A stretch of 64,000 bases of DNA from positions 1-64,000 of the forward strand of contig NVUX02000088.1 in assembly GCA_002402045.2 (NCBI GenBank). Direction: 5' to 3'. Shown in pieces: positions 23,540 through 32,200 of the stretch. The position numbers were made by a program, and so were the translations under genes. Source of the stretch: Paracoccaceae bacterium. GTDB taxonomy: Bacteria; Pseudomonadota; Alphaproteobacteria; Rhodobacterales; Rhodobacteraceae. Under the pieces are notes generated by a model that did no database searches, was not told where the DNA came from, and saw nothing but the letters and a program-made list of their open reading frames with translations. Numbering within the stretch: the first letter of the stretch is position 1; each line of letters opens with the position of its first letter.

Positions 23540-26239
23540 ATGAGTGAAATTAGCCGCGTCGCCCTATTTGGGAAATTGAACAAGCTAGGGTATCAAGGGA
23601 TTGAAGGGGCCACGGTTTTTTGTAAAATGCGTGGCAACCCCTATGTGGAGCTGGTGCATTGGCTGCACCAAATCTTGCAGGGGCAAGATAGTGACATCCA
23701 CCGGATTATCCAGCATTTTGACCTTGATGCTGGCCGCGTGGCCAAAGACTTTACTGATGCGCTAGATAGCTTGCCGCGCGGGGCGAGCAGCATTAGCGAC
23801 CTTTCCCAGCATCTTGAGGACACCGTGGAGCGGGCGTGGGTTTATGCCAGCCTGATGCACAAATCGCCGCAAATCCGCACGGGGCATTTGATATTGGGCA
23901 TGGTGAAAACCAAAACTCTGATGGGCGCTTTGAGTGGCATTTCAACGGAGTTTCGCAAGGTGAAGGCGGATGAACTGGCTGATGATTTTTACGATATTTG
24001 CTCAGGATCACCCGAAGATGGCCTAGCCCCGCAAGATGGCGTGGGTGGTGGCGCGGTGCCGGGGGAGGCCTCAGACGCGATGGCCCCGGCGCAAATGGGC
24101 GCTGGCGAGGCGCTGGATGCGTATTGCACTGATATGACCGAAAAAGCGCGCAACGGCGAGATTGATGCCATTGTTGGCCGTGATGATGAAATCCGCCAAA
24201 TCGTTGATGTGCTGATGCGCCGCCGTCAGAACAACCCGATTTTGACGGGCGAAGCTGGGGTTGGTAAAACCGCCGTTGTTGAGGGCTTTGCGTTGCGGTT
24301 AGCGCGCGGAGACGTGCCGCCTGCGCTACAAGGGGCCAAATTGCTGGAGCTGGATATGGGCCTGTTGCAGGCTGGGGCATCCATGAAGGGCGAGTTTGAA
24401 AACCGTCTGAAGCAAGTGATCGAGGAAGTTCAGTCCTCTGAAGTGCCGATTATTTTGTTTATTGATGAAACCCACACGCTGGTGGGCGCGGGCGGCGCGG
24501 TGGGCACAGGTGACGCGGCCAACCTAATGAAGCCAGCGCTGGCGCGCGGCACTTTGCGCACGATTGGCGCAACGACATGGGCGGAATATAAGAAATATAT
24601 TGAAAAAGACGCGGCGCTATCAAGGCGGTTCCAGCGCATCGTGGTGGATGAGCCAGACGAGAAAAAAGCTATTTTGATGATGCGCGGCATTACGGGCATG
24701 CTGGAAAAACACCATAAGGTGCAGGTGCTGGACGAAGGTATCGAGGCCGCCGTGCGGCTTTCGGCGCGGTATATTCCGGCGCGGCAATTGCCTGATAAAT
24801 CAGTAAGCTTGATAGATACCGCCTGCGCGCGGGTCGCCATTAGCCAGCACGCGGTGCCGGCTGAGGTGGATGACAGTCAACGCCGGATGGCAACGCTGAA
24901 AACCGAGCTTGAAATAATTGGCCGCGATGAAACCGCTGGCTACGAGGTGGGTGACCGCCGCGAGCGGGTAAACGCGGATATGGCCGAGGAGCAGGAGCGG
25001 CTCGACGGTTTGACCCAGCGTTGGAAAGCCGAGAAGGTGATCGTTGACGAAATTCTGGACCTGCGCGCCAAGCTGCGCTCTGAGGGCGGCGAGGTTGATG
25101 GCGAGGAGGCTGGGGATGCACCCGAGGGCGCTGAGCTGTCTGACGAGGACCGCGCTGAGCTTTTGGCCACACTGAAAGGTAAGCAGGTTGAGCTGGAAGA
25201 ACTTCAGGGCGAAAGCGCGCTGATTTTGCCAATTGTAGACGAGCAGGCGATTGCCAGCGTCGTTGGCGACTGGACGGGTATTCCCGTTGGCAAAATGGTC
25301 AAAGACGAGATCGAGACGGTGCTCAATTTGGCGTCGGCGCTTTCCAAGCGGGTTATTGGCCAAGATCATGCCATGGAGATGATCGCCAAGCGGGTGCAAA
25401 CCGCGCGGGCGGGCTTGGATAACCCGAGCAAGCCGATTGGCGTGTTTATGCTGGCGGGGCCAAGCGGCGTGGGTAAAACCGAAACCGCGCTGGCACTGGC
25501 CGAGGCGCTTTATGGCGGCGAGCAAAATATTATTACCATCAACATGAGTGAGTATCAGGAGGCCCATACGGTCAGCAGCCTGAAAGGTGCACCTCCCGGA
25601 TATATCGGCTATGGCGAAGGTGGGGTGCTGACCGAAGCTGTGCGGCGTAAGCCTTACTCGGTGGTGCTTTTGGACGAGGTTGAAAAGGCCCACCCTGATG
25701 TGCATGAGATATTCTTTCAGGTGTTTGATAAAGGCGTGATGGAAGACGGCGAAGGCCGCGTGATCGACTTTAAGAACACGCTGATTTTGCTGACGTCTAA
25801 CGTTGGCTCTGAGCTGATTATGGATATGTGCGAAGACCCGGACCTGATGCCGGAGCCAGAGGGCATCGCGAAAGCCATGCGCGAGCCGCTGCTTAAGGTT
25901 TTCCCCGCGGCGCTGCTCGGCCGGATTGTGACGATCCCATATTATCCGCTTAGCCCGGATATGATCGGCCAAATCACGCGCTTGCAGCTTAACCGGATTG
26001 TGAAGCGGGTGCAGGAAAGCCACGGCGTGCCGCTGAGCTTTGACGACGCGGTGATTGATACCATCGTGGACCGTTGCCAAGAGCTGGAAAGCGGGGGGCG
26101 GATGATTGATGCCATCCTGACGAATTCAATGCTGCCCGAAATATCGGGCGAATTTTTGCGCCGGATGATGATGGGCGAAGAGATTAACAGTGTGAATGTA
26201 AGCGTGAAAGACGGAGAATTTACCTATAAATTTGAATGA
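23540..26239 (+). CDS. clpV: T6SS ATPase ClpV (TssH)
   Basis: ClpV disassembles the contracted sheath for reuse. 899 residues: N-terminal domain (1-150), first AAA+ domain with Walker A GEAGVGKT (237-244) and Walker B ILFIDETH, middle coiled-coil region (about 430-560), second AAA+ domain with Walker A GPSGVGKT (640-647) and VLLDEVEKAHPDV, and a C-terminal small domain. All motifs look intact. It follows tssG after 2 bases. The gap to the next gene is only 22 bases, so the accessory genes that follow are probably in the same transcript. Confidence 0.96.
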   Translation: MSEISRVALFGKLNKLGYQGIEGATVFCKMRGNPYVELVHWLHQILQGQDSDIHRIIQHFDLDAGRVAKDFTDALDSLPRGASSISDLSQHLEDTVERAWVYASLMHKSPQIRTGHLILGMVKTKTLMGALSGISTEFRKVKADELADDFYDICSGSPEDGLAPQDGVGGGAVPGEASDAMAPAQMGAGEALDAYCTDMTEKARNGEIDAIVGRDDEIRQIVDVLMRRRQNNPILTGEAGVGKTAVVEGFALRLARGDVPPALQGAKLLELDMGLLQAGASMKGEFENRLKQVIEEVQSSEVPIILFIDETHTLVGAGGAVGTGDAANLMKPALARGTLRTIGATTWAEYKKYIEKDAALSRRFQRIVVDEPDEKKAILMMRGITGMLEKHHKVQVLDEGIEAAVRLSARYIPARQLPDKSVSLIDTACARVAISQHAVPAEVDDSQRRMATLKTELEIIGRDETAGYEVGDRRERVNADMAEEQERLDGLTQRWKAEKVIVDEILDLRAKLRSEGGEVDGEEAGDAPEGAELSDEDRAELLATLKGKQVELEELQGESALILPIVDEQAIASVVGDWTGIPVGKMVKDEIETVLNLASALSKRVIGQDHAMEMIAKRVQTARAGLDNPSKPIGVFMLAGPSGVGKTETALALAEALYGGEQNIITINMSEYQEAHTVSSLKGAPPGYIGYGEGGVLTEAVRRKPYSVVLLDEVEKAHPDVHEIFFQVFDKGVMEDGEGRVIDFKNTLILLTSNVGSELIMDMCEDPDLMPEPEGIAKAMREPLLKVFPAALLGRIVTIPYYPLSPDMIGQITRLQLNRIVKRVQESHGVPLSFDDAVIDTIVDRCQELESGGRMIDAILTNSMLPEISGEFLRRMMMGEEINSVNVSVKDGEFTYKFE

Positions 26240-26261
26240 ACTATAGAAAATGGAGTGAAAA

Positions 26262-27416
26262 ATGCCACAAATTGTTTTACTAGAATCTGATATCTGGGGC
26301 ACGCTAGTGCGTGCGGTTAAGCCAAAAGGGATAAAGGGGAAAGCGCTGCCCTTTACGGTCTCGCTTGATGTTGAGGCCAAGGCTTTTGATGCTGTAAATA
26401 AGGATGCGCTGCTACAAGCTAAAATTACGGAAGCGGCTTCGGGCCAGTATAAGGCCTATATGAAGGTTATGGCGTCTCAGCTTAAAAAGCATGATGCCGC
26501 TTACCAAAAAGCCAAAACCCAGAAGGATGCTGACAAAATTTTGGCGGCTTTCGAAGCCAAGTTTAAATCTAATACCAAAATATTTTCGTCCAACGCACAA
26601 AAAGCTGCGCAAAAAGCTTGGGATGACGTGAAGAAAACCAAGGCGGAGTATCGCGAGTATCAGGTGAAAGCCGGTATTGGCTTGGCACTGGACGGGATCT
26701 CTCTTGCGGGGGGTGTAATTGGTACGGCTGGTGCGGTTGCCACGGGCGGCTTTGGGCTGATTCTGGCTCTTTACGGCGTTATCAAAACTTTGATCTCGAT
26801 TACCATGAAGCTCTATAAGCTGGCGATTGATGCGGATAAAATGCAAAAGCGGGTTACGAAAGGCCTGAAGAAGGTTCAGAAAAGCTATGATAAAAAGCGG
26901 AAAGAGCTTTCGGGCGCAAAAGACACCGGCAAGGCTTTTATTAACTCGATACTGGGAGCTGATTTTATTCCGTCTTTGACAAGCGTTAAAGCTGATAACG
27001 ACCAATATAAAAGCAAAGTGCAGGGGGTGGATGTGGCCTCGCACAAGATGGCCCAAAAGCTAAACCAGATCTTGGCGCAGATTGACAAAATCGAAGCCAT
27101 GCCGGAGATAAAAACCAATAAAAAGATGAAGGTTGTACTGAGTAAATTGAGCTCGGCAACGGCCAACTTGATTGATAAAATCATTGATATGCAGGGGCAA
27201 GTTTCCAAGGGTAATGCTTTTAATAAAGCGACGGCCGTGGCCGTGAAAGAGCTGGAAACCCTTGAGCCGAAAAAGTGGAAATATATCCAAAAGGGCTTGC
27301 CGTTGATTGATATTGTTTTGGCTGGCGGAGATTTCTCAAAGGCCGGAGAGGCCTTGCTCGGGATAGCAACTGCGGCGGCGGCCGAGGCTGATAAACAACT
27401 ATTAGACGCTATATAG
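26262..27416 (+). CDS. Unknown coiled-coil protein with a hydrophobic Gly-rich hairpin (pore-former-like)
   Basis: 384 residues, Lys/Ala-rich, no signal peptide. Two long helical stretches (about 40-136 and 182-300) flank one hydrophobic segment at about 137-181 (KAGIGLALDGISLAGGVIGT, then GLILALYGVIKTLISI), long enough for a membrane hairpin with GxxxG-like spacing. This plan, long helices around one hidden hydrophobic hairpin, is that of alpha-pore-forming toxins such as ClyA/Hbl/XaxA. No sequence family is recognised, so this is analogy only. It lies directly after clpV (22 bases) with a good GGAGTG site. A secreted effector or an apparatus component are both possible. Confidence 0.6.
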   Translation: MPQIVLLESDIWGTLVRAVKPKGIKGKALPFTVSLDVEAKAFDAVNKDALLQAKITEAASGQYKAYMKVMASQLKKHDAAYQKAKTQKDADKILAAFEAKFKSNTKIFSSNAQKAAQKAWDDVKKTKAEYREYQVKAGIGLALDGISLAGGVIGTAGAVATGGFGLILALYGVIKTLISITMKLYKLAIDADKMQKRVTKGLKKVQKSYDKKRKELSGAKDTGKAFINSILGADFIPSLTSVKADNDQYKSKVQGVDVASHKMAQKLNQILAQIDKIEAMPEIKTNKKMKVVLSKLSSATANLIDKIIDMQGQVSKGNAFNKATAVAVKELETLEPKKWKYIQKGLPLIDIVLAGGDFSKAGEALLGIATAAAAEADKQLLDAI

Positions 27417-27421
27417 ATAGA

Positions 27422-27447
27422 TGCGGGCGGCTTTTAGGCTGCCCGCA
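27422..27447 (+). promoter_or_regulatory. Hairpin between the two coiled-coil genes
   Basis: TGCGGGC (27422-27428) pairs with GCCCGCA (27441-27447), and three further inner pairs are possible. No T-run follows, so it is more likely a processing or partial attenuation signal than a terminator. Confidence 0.4.
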
Positions 27448-27470
27448 AAATTATATTTGGAGTTGAAAAA

Positions 27471-28448
27471 ATGGCTATTGATAAAGAGATTCCAATAAAA
27501 GTGTCGATGGATCCGTTTCAGGAGGTCGACAAGAAAAAGTGGAAGCAGATGGAGGCTGACGTAAAGGGGTTTAAAAAGCCTGGTCGGGTTGATATTTCCG
27601 GTAAGTTTTCGGTGACCTCTGCTAAATGGGACAAACGCAAGCTGGAAGCACAGGCGCGGGCGATTTTTCGCTATGATCTTTCCCTGTTTGCATCGCAGAT
27701 TTGGCAAGCATTTGACCCCATTTCCAAAGCCAAGAATGATAGAGATAAGCAGAAGGCGGAAAAGGCCTTTTTGGCGTTTATTCCAAAGCAGATAAAAGTG
27801 CTGGAGCGCAATCTCAAAGAGAAATTCGAAGATTTTCGGGAGGATATTGCCTCTGGTGCCGGGGATGATTTGGCGGAATTAAAGCGGGCGCGTAAGGCCT
27901 TGGATAAAGAGACTGCATTTGAAATCGGGCAGTTTGCCGAAGATTTCCGCGAGGTGTTTGTAACTGCCATTGTGGATGATTTGCGCCCTTTGAAAACGGC
28001 GGAAACCAAAGCCAGCGGTGAGGAAAAGGCCAAAGCAACCGAGGCGCTGGAAAAAGAACTTAAAAAAGCAACGGCAAAGCTGGATCAAGAATTAGCGATA
28101 ATGTCCAAGGGGTTTGCCAAATATACCAGCGCCCTCGGCGCCATTCCGGCGGCATTGAGCAAAAGCTTGAAAAAAGATGTGTCTGACCCATTGAAAGCCG
28201 AGTACACTAAGGCCGCAGGTGAGCTTACTAAAGCGCTGAAACCAATTGAAAAGCACGCGGCTTCGGCGGTTAAAAATGCAGAAGCCGCGATGAAAAAAGT
28301 GGCACACAAAGATTTCAGCAAGTCCACCCTCGATTTGGGAGCCGCCGCGCTTCTCAAAACCATCGGCGCCTCGGGAGATTTAGCTGACTCAATCGGCAAA
28401 ATTGATGCTAAGCTTAAAAAGCTGGAACAAGCCGTGAAGAAAAGATAG
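27471..28448 (+). CDS. Unknown coiled-coil protein, partner of the preceding gene
   Basis: 325 residues, Lys/Ala/Glu-rich and almost entirely helical by composition, with no signal peptide and no long hydrophobic segment. Helix-rich parts include KAFLAFIPKQIKVLERNLKEKF and a C-terminal region with repeated short Ala/Lys helices ending KLKKLEQAVKKR. No family is recognised. It resembles the preceding protein in composition but lacks its hairpin, as in two-part alpha-helical toxins where one component carries the membrane segment. It is followed after 15 bases by the channel gene, so the three are likely one functional unit. Confidence 0.6.
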   Translation: MAIDKEIPIKVSMDPFQEVDKKKWKQMEADVKGFKKPGRVDISGKFSVTSAKWDKRKLEAQARAIFRYDLSLFASQIWQAFDPISKAKNDRDKQKAEKAFLAFIPKQIKVLERNLKEKFEDFREDIASGAGDDLAELKRARKALDKETAFEIGQFAEDFREVFVTAIVDDLRPLKTAETKASGEEKAKATEALEKELKKATAKLDQELAIMSKGFAKYTSALGAIPAALSKSLKKDVSDPLKAEYTKAAGELTKALKPIEKHAASAVKNAEAAMKKVAHKDFSKSTLDLGAAALLKTIGASGDLADSIGKIDAKLKKLEQAVKKR

Positions 28449-28463
28449 TGTGTGAGGGATATT

Positions 28464-29285
28464 ATGGCCGCAGTCACCGATGCAAAAGAGGGAAGCACCC
28501 GCTGGAAACTAGCGCAGTGGATTGATGGCCCGCGCATTCGATACTCCATCCTTGGGTTGATCGTTCTTAATGCGCTCACGCTGGGGCTTAGCACCTCAGA
28601 GCGCGTGAGCGATGTTATTGGACCCGCGCTCGCCATTTTTGATAATATCGTGCTGTGGATATTTGTCGGCGAGATGGCGATAAAAATCTATGCCTTTGGG
28701 TTTAAGTTCTTCAAATCACCCTGGAACCTGTTTGATCTCACAATTGTGAGTGTGGGCCTGCTGCCAACCACGGCCAACTTGTCGGTTTTGCGCGCGCTCA
28801 GGGTTATTCGCGCCATGCGTCTGCTTTCGGTGGTGCCGCAGTTGCGCTCGGTTATCAAGGCCTTGTTAGAGGCGCTGCCCGGTATGGGTGCCGTGATTAT
28901 ATTGCTGTTTATTGTGTATTATATCTTCGCCGTCATGGCGACGATGCTTTATAAAGAAGCGTTTCCGCAATGGTTTGGCACAATCGGAGAAAGCCTTTAT
29001 TCGCTGTTCCAGATCATGACGCTGGAGAGCTGGTCGATGGGAATTGTGCGGCCAATAATGGAGATTTACCCGTGGGCGTGGCTGCTTTTTGTGCCGTTTA
29101 TTGTGGCAACGTCTTTTGCGGTGCTCAATCTGTTTATCGGTATTTTGGTCAACACCATGCAAGCCGCCGTGGAAGAGGCGCAAGACCAAGAGCTGGAGCG
29201 GATTTTGAATATGGTGATTAAATCCAATGAGGAAACCAAGGCGGAGCTGGCAGAGATGAAAGCCCTGCTGAAGGAAAGAAGTTAA
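28464..29285 (+). CDS. Voltage-gated Na+ channel homologue (BacNaV) inside the T6SS locus
   Basis: 273 residues, the usual BacNaV size. It has a voltage-sensor domain S1-S4 with arginines every third residue in S4 (LRALRVIRAMRLL), then the pore domain S5-P-S6. The selectivity filter TLESWSM (nt 29019-29039) equals that of NavMs. S6 is FAVLNLFIGILVNTM, and a C-terminal coiled coil follows (LERILNMVIKSNEETKAELAEMKALL). All parts look intact. The ATG at 28464 has a GAGGG site; an in-frame GTG lies at 28452. It is one base from the next gene and shares almost the whole filter region with the channel at 61015. A role in secretion is inferred only from position. Confidence 0.92.
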   Translation: MAAVTDAKEGSTRWKLAQWIDGPRIRYSILGLIVLNALTLGLSTSERVSDVIGPALAIFDNIVLWIFVGEMAIKIYAFGFKFFKSPWNLFDLTIVSVGLLPTTANLSVLRALRVIRAMRLLSVVPQLRSVIKALLEALPGMGAVIILLFIVYYIFAVMATMLYKEAFPQWFGTIGESLYSLFQIMTLESWSMGIVRPIMEIYPWAWLLFVPFIVATSFAVLNLFIGILVNTMQAAVEEAQDQELERILNMVIKSNEETKAELAEMKALLKERS

Positions 29286-29286
29286 T

Positions 29287-32200
29287 ATGTCAGGCAGTCA
29301 GAAGTTTCTTAGCCGCAACCGCGCGCCAAGGGTCCAGATCGAATATGATGTGGAGGTGTATGGCGCGCAGAAAAAGGTGCAGTTGCCTTTTGTAATGGGG
29401 GTCATGTCTGATCTTTCGGGCAAGTCTGAGGTGCCCAAGGGCAGCGTGACTGAGCGAAAATTCCTTGAGATCGACATTGATAACTTTGACCAGCGCATGA
29501 AGGCGATGAAGCCGAGGGCGGCGTTTAGTGTGCCCAATACGCTGAGTGGTGAAGGCAATCTTTCGGTTGATCTTGTATTTGAAAAGATGAGTGATTTTAG
29601 CCCTGCGGAAATTGCCCGCAAGGTGGAGCCGCTGCGCAAGCTGCTGGAAGCCCGCACTCAGCTTGAAAACCTGATGACATATATGGACGGCAAAGCTGGT
29701 GCGGAGGAGCTGATCGAGCGCCTCGTGGGCAACCCTGACCAGCTGCGCGCCTTGGCATTTGGCGCGGGGGCCGCCGATGAGCAAAAGGCCGCTTTTGACG
29801 CGATGAAAGCTGCTGCGCCGGAAGAGGCGGCCGCGCCAAAGGATACAAGCCGCGATATTTTAGCGGCGGTGGCATTGGACGCGCCAGAAGCCGAGGCCCC
29901 TAATACGGGCGTGGAAGACACCCTTGCGGCGCTGGCCAATGCCGCCCAAGAACCAGATGCCGAGGTGGAGCCTTCTGCTGATATATTGGCCGATATGGCT
30001 GCAAGCAGCATTGACGAGGCCGGCCCTGAGGCGGATACACAGGCAGATATTTTGGCTGGCCTTGCCGCAGATGCGCCAGAAAATACTCCCGATGAAGATG
30101 CCCATGAAAGTGTTTTGGCTGATATGGCCAAAGAGGCTCCTGAAAGCACTGAGACGGATACATCGGTTGAGGATGCACTTGCCGGCATGGCCGCGACAGG
30201 AAGTGATGAAACGCCTGCCCCTGATGAAAGCGCAGATATATTGGCTGATATGGCTATGGCTGCCCCGGAAGATACGCCAGATGATACCACGACAGAAGAT
30301 GCGCTGGCTGGCTTGGCCGCCGGTGTGGTGCCCGATGAGCCGGTAGATAACGGCGTGGATGACCTGCTGGCCGACATGGCAGAGGCAGCTCCGGAAGACG
30401 CCGTTAGCGAGGATCCCTTAAACGATATTTTGGTGGGCTTGGCCGAGAACGCCATTGAGGACGTGCCTGAGGAAAATGGCGTGGACGACACGCTGGCCGG
30501 TTTGGCTTTGAGTGTTGACGCTGAGGAGGATGTTCAGGATGAAAGTGTGGATGTTCTGGCCGATATGGCTATGGCGCACCCGGAAGATGCCGCTGAAGAC
30601 ACTTCGACCGCAGATGCTTTAGCCGGGTTGGCTGCCAGCGCGGTGGTTGAAGAAACAGTGGAAGACGGTGTCGAAGATTTGTTGGCCGACATGGCTGAAG
30701 CGGAGCCTGACGATGAAGAGGATGACGACCAATCTGCAAACATTTTGGCGGATTTAGCTGAAGGGGCACTTGATGAAGTGGAAGAAAGTGACGGGGTGGA
30801 AACCTTGCTGTCTGATATGGCAGTGGAGGCTCCCCTAGACGAACTTGAGGCAGATGTATCTGATGACATTTTAGCAGATTTAGCGAATGGGGGTGAAGAG
30901 GCGGAACCAGAGAGCGAGGGTGCAGATGACCTGCTGGCTGAAATGGCAGCAGAGGCCCCAGATGAGCTTGAAGATGACGGTGCGGGTCTTGAAGACCTAC
31001 TCGCCGATATGGCTGACATGACGCCCGATGTAGAGCCCATTGATGACGACTCGGGAGATATTTTTGCGGAAATTGCCGCAACCGAGGCTGATGAACCGGA
31101 TGAAAACGAAGGGCTTGAAGACCTTTTGGCGGACATGGCGGAAGACGTGCCGGAAGAAGAGGCCGACGATGGGTTGGATGACCTGTTGGGCAGCATTGCC
31201 GAGGATGCTTTCGATGAGGATGACGAGGGCGATAGTGATTTGGACGACCTGTTGGCGGGCGTGGCAGACGTGAGGTCTGACGATGCAGATGAAGATGACG
31301 GGCTAGATGATTTGCTCGCGGCCGTGGCGACCGACACAGAGGAAGACAGTGCTGAAGAGGATGGCATTGAAGACCTACTGGCGGACATGGCGGACGAGGT
31401 GCCTGAAGACGAGGTTGACGATGGTTTAGATGACCTGTTGGGCAGCATGGCAGAAGATGCCCCAGATGAGGATGACGAGGACGAAGCTGATCTGGACGAC
31501 CTGTTGGCGGACATGGCCGATGAGGTGCCAGATGACGATTCCGATGAGCTAGATATTGATGACCTTCTGGCGGACGTGGCTCAAGACCCCGATGGTGCAG
31601 ATGAAGACGAACTTGATCTAGATGACTTGTTGGCAGGGGTTAGTGACGAGGCCGAAACCGATTTAGATGCGTTGTTATCAGGCGATGATAATGAAGATGA
31701 TGACCTAGATGCGTTGTTGTCGGGTGTGGATGACGATGACGATTTGGACGCATTGTTAGCTGACACGGATGATGATGATGATCTGGACGATCTGCTGGCC
31801 GATGATGATAGCGATGACTTGGATGATTTGCTGGCTGATGACGCACTTGAAGATTTGGAGATAGATGACATTGAAGACACACCAGCCGCCCCGCCGCCCA
31901 AGCCGAAAAAACCAGCGTTTAAGCCGGATTTTGGCAGCATGAGCGCCGCCAAATTGCAGCATGAGGCTGGTTCGCGCCGCAAATTCCGTATTGCCGTGCT
32001 CGGAGATTTTTCTGGGCGGGGCAATAACGGTAATCTGGAAATCGGCGAGGCGCTGGGCAAACGGAAGGCCTTCAAGCTCGATTTTGACACGATGGAAGAC
32101 GTGATTATGCGTTTTCGCACCACGCTGACGCTGCCTTTGGGCAATGATGGCTCGGCTGTGGAGGTGGAGCTAAATGAGCTGGATGACCTGCATCCTGATG

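Noticed and set aside
30534-31514. Long Ser-rich reading frame on the minus strand under the acidic repeats
   Set aside because: It is the complement of Asp/Glu-rich codons; the plus-strand frame continues TssB and TssC domains.
29845-31880. Tandem repeats as a CRISPR array or satellite DNA
   Set aside because: The repeats are in frame, vary by coding changes, and have no constant repeat with unique spacers.
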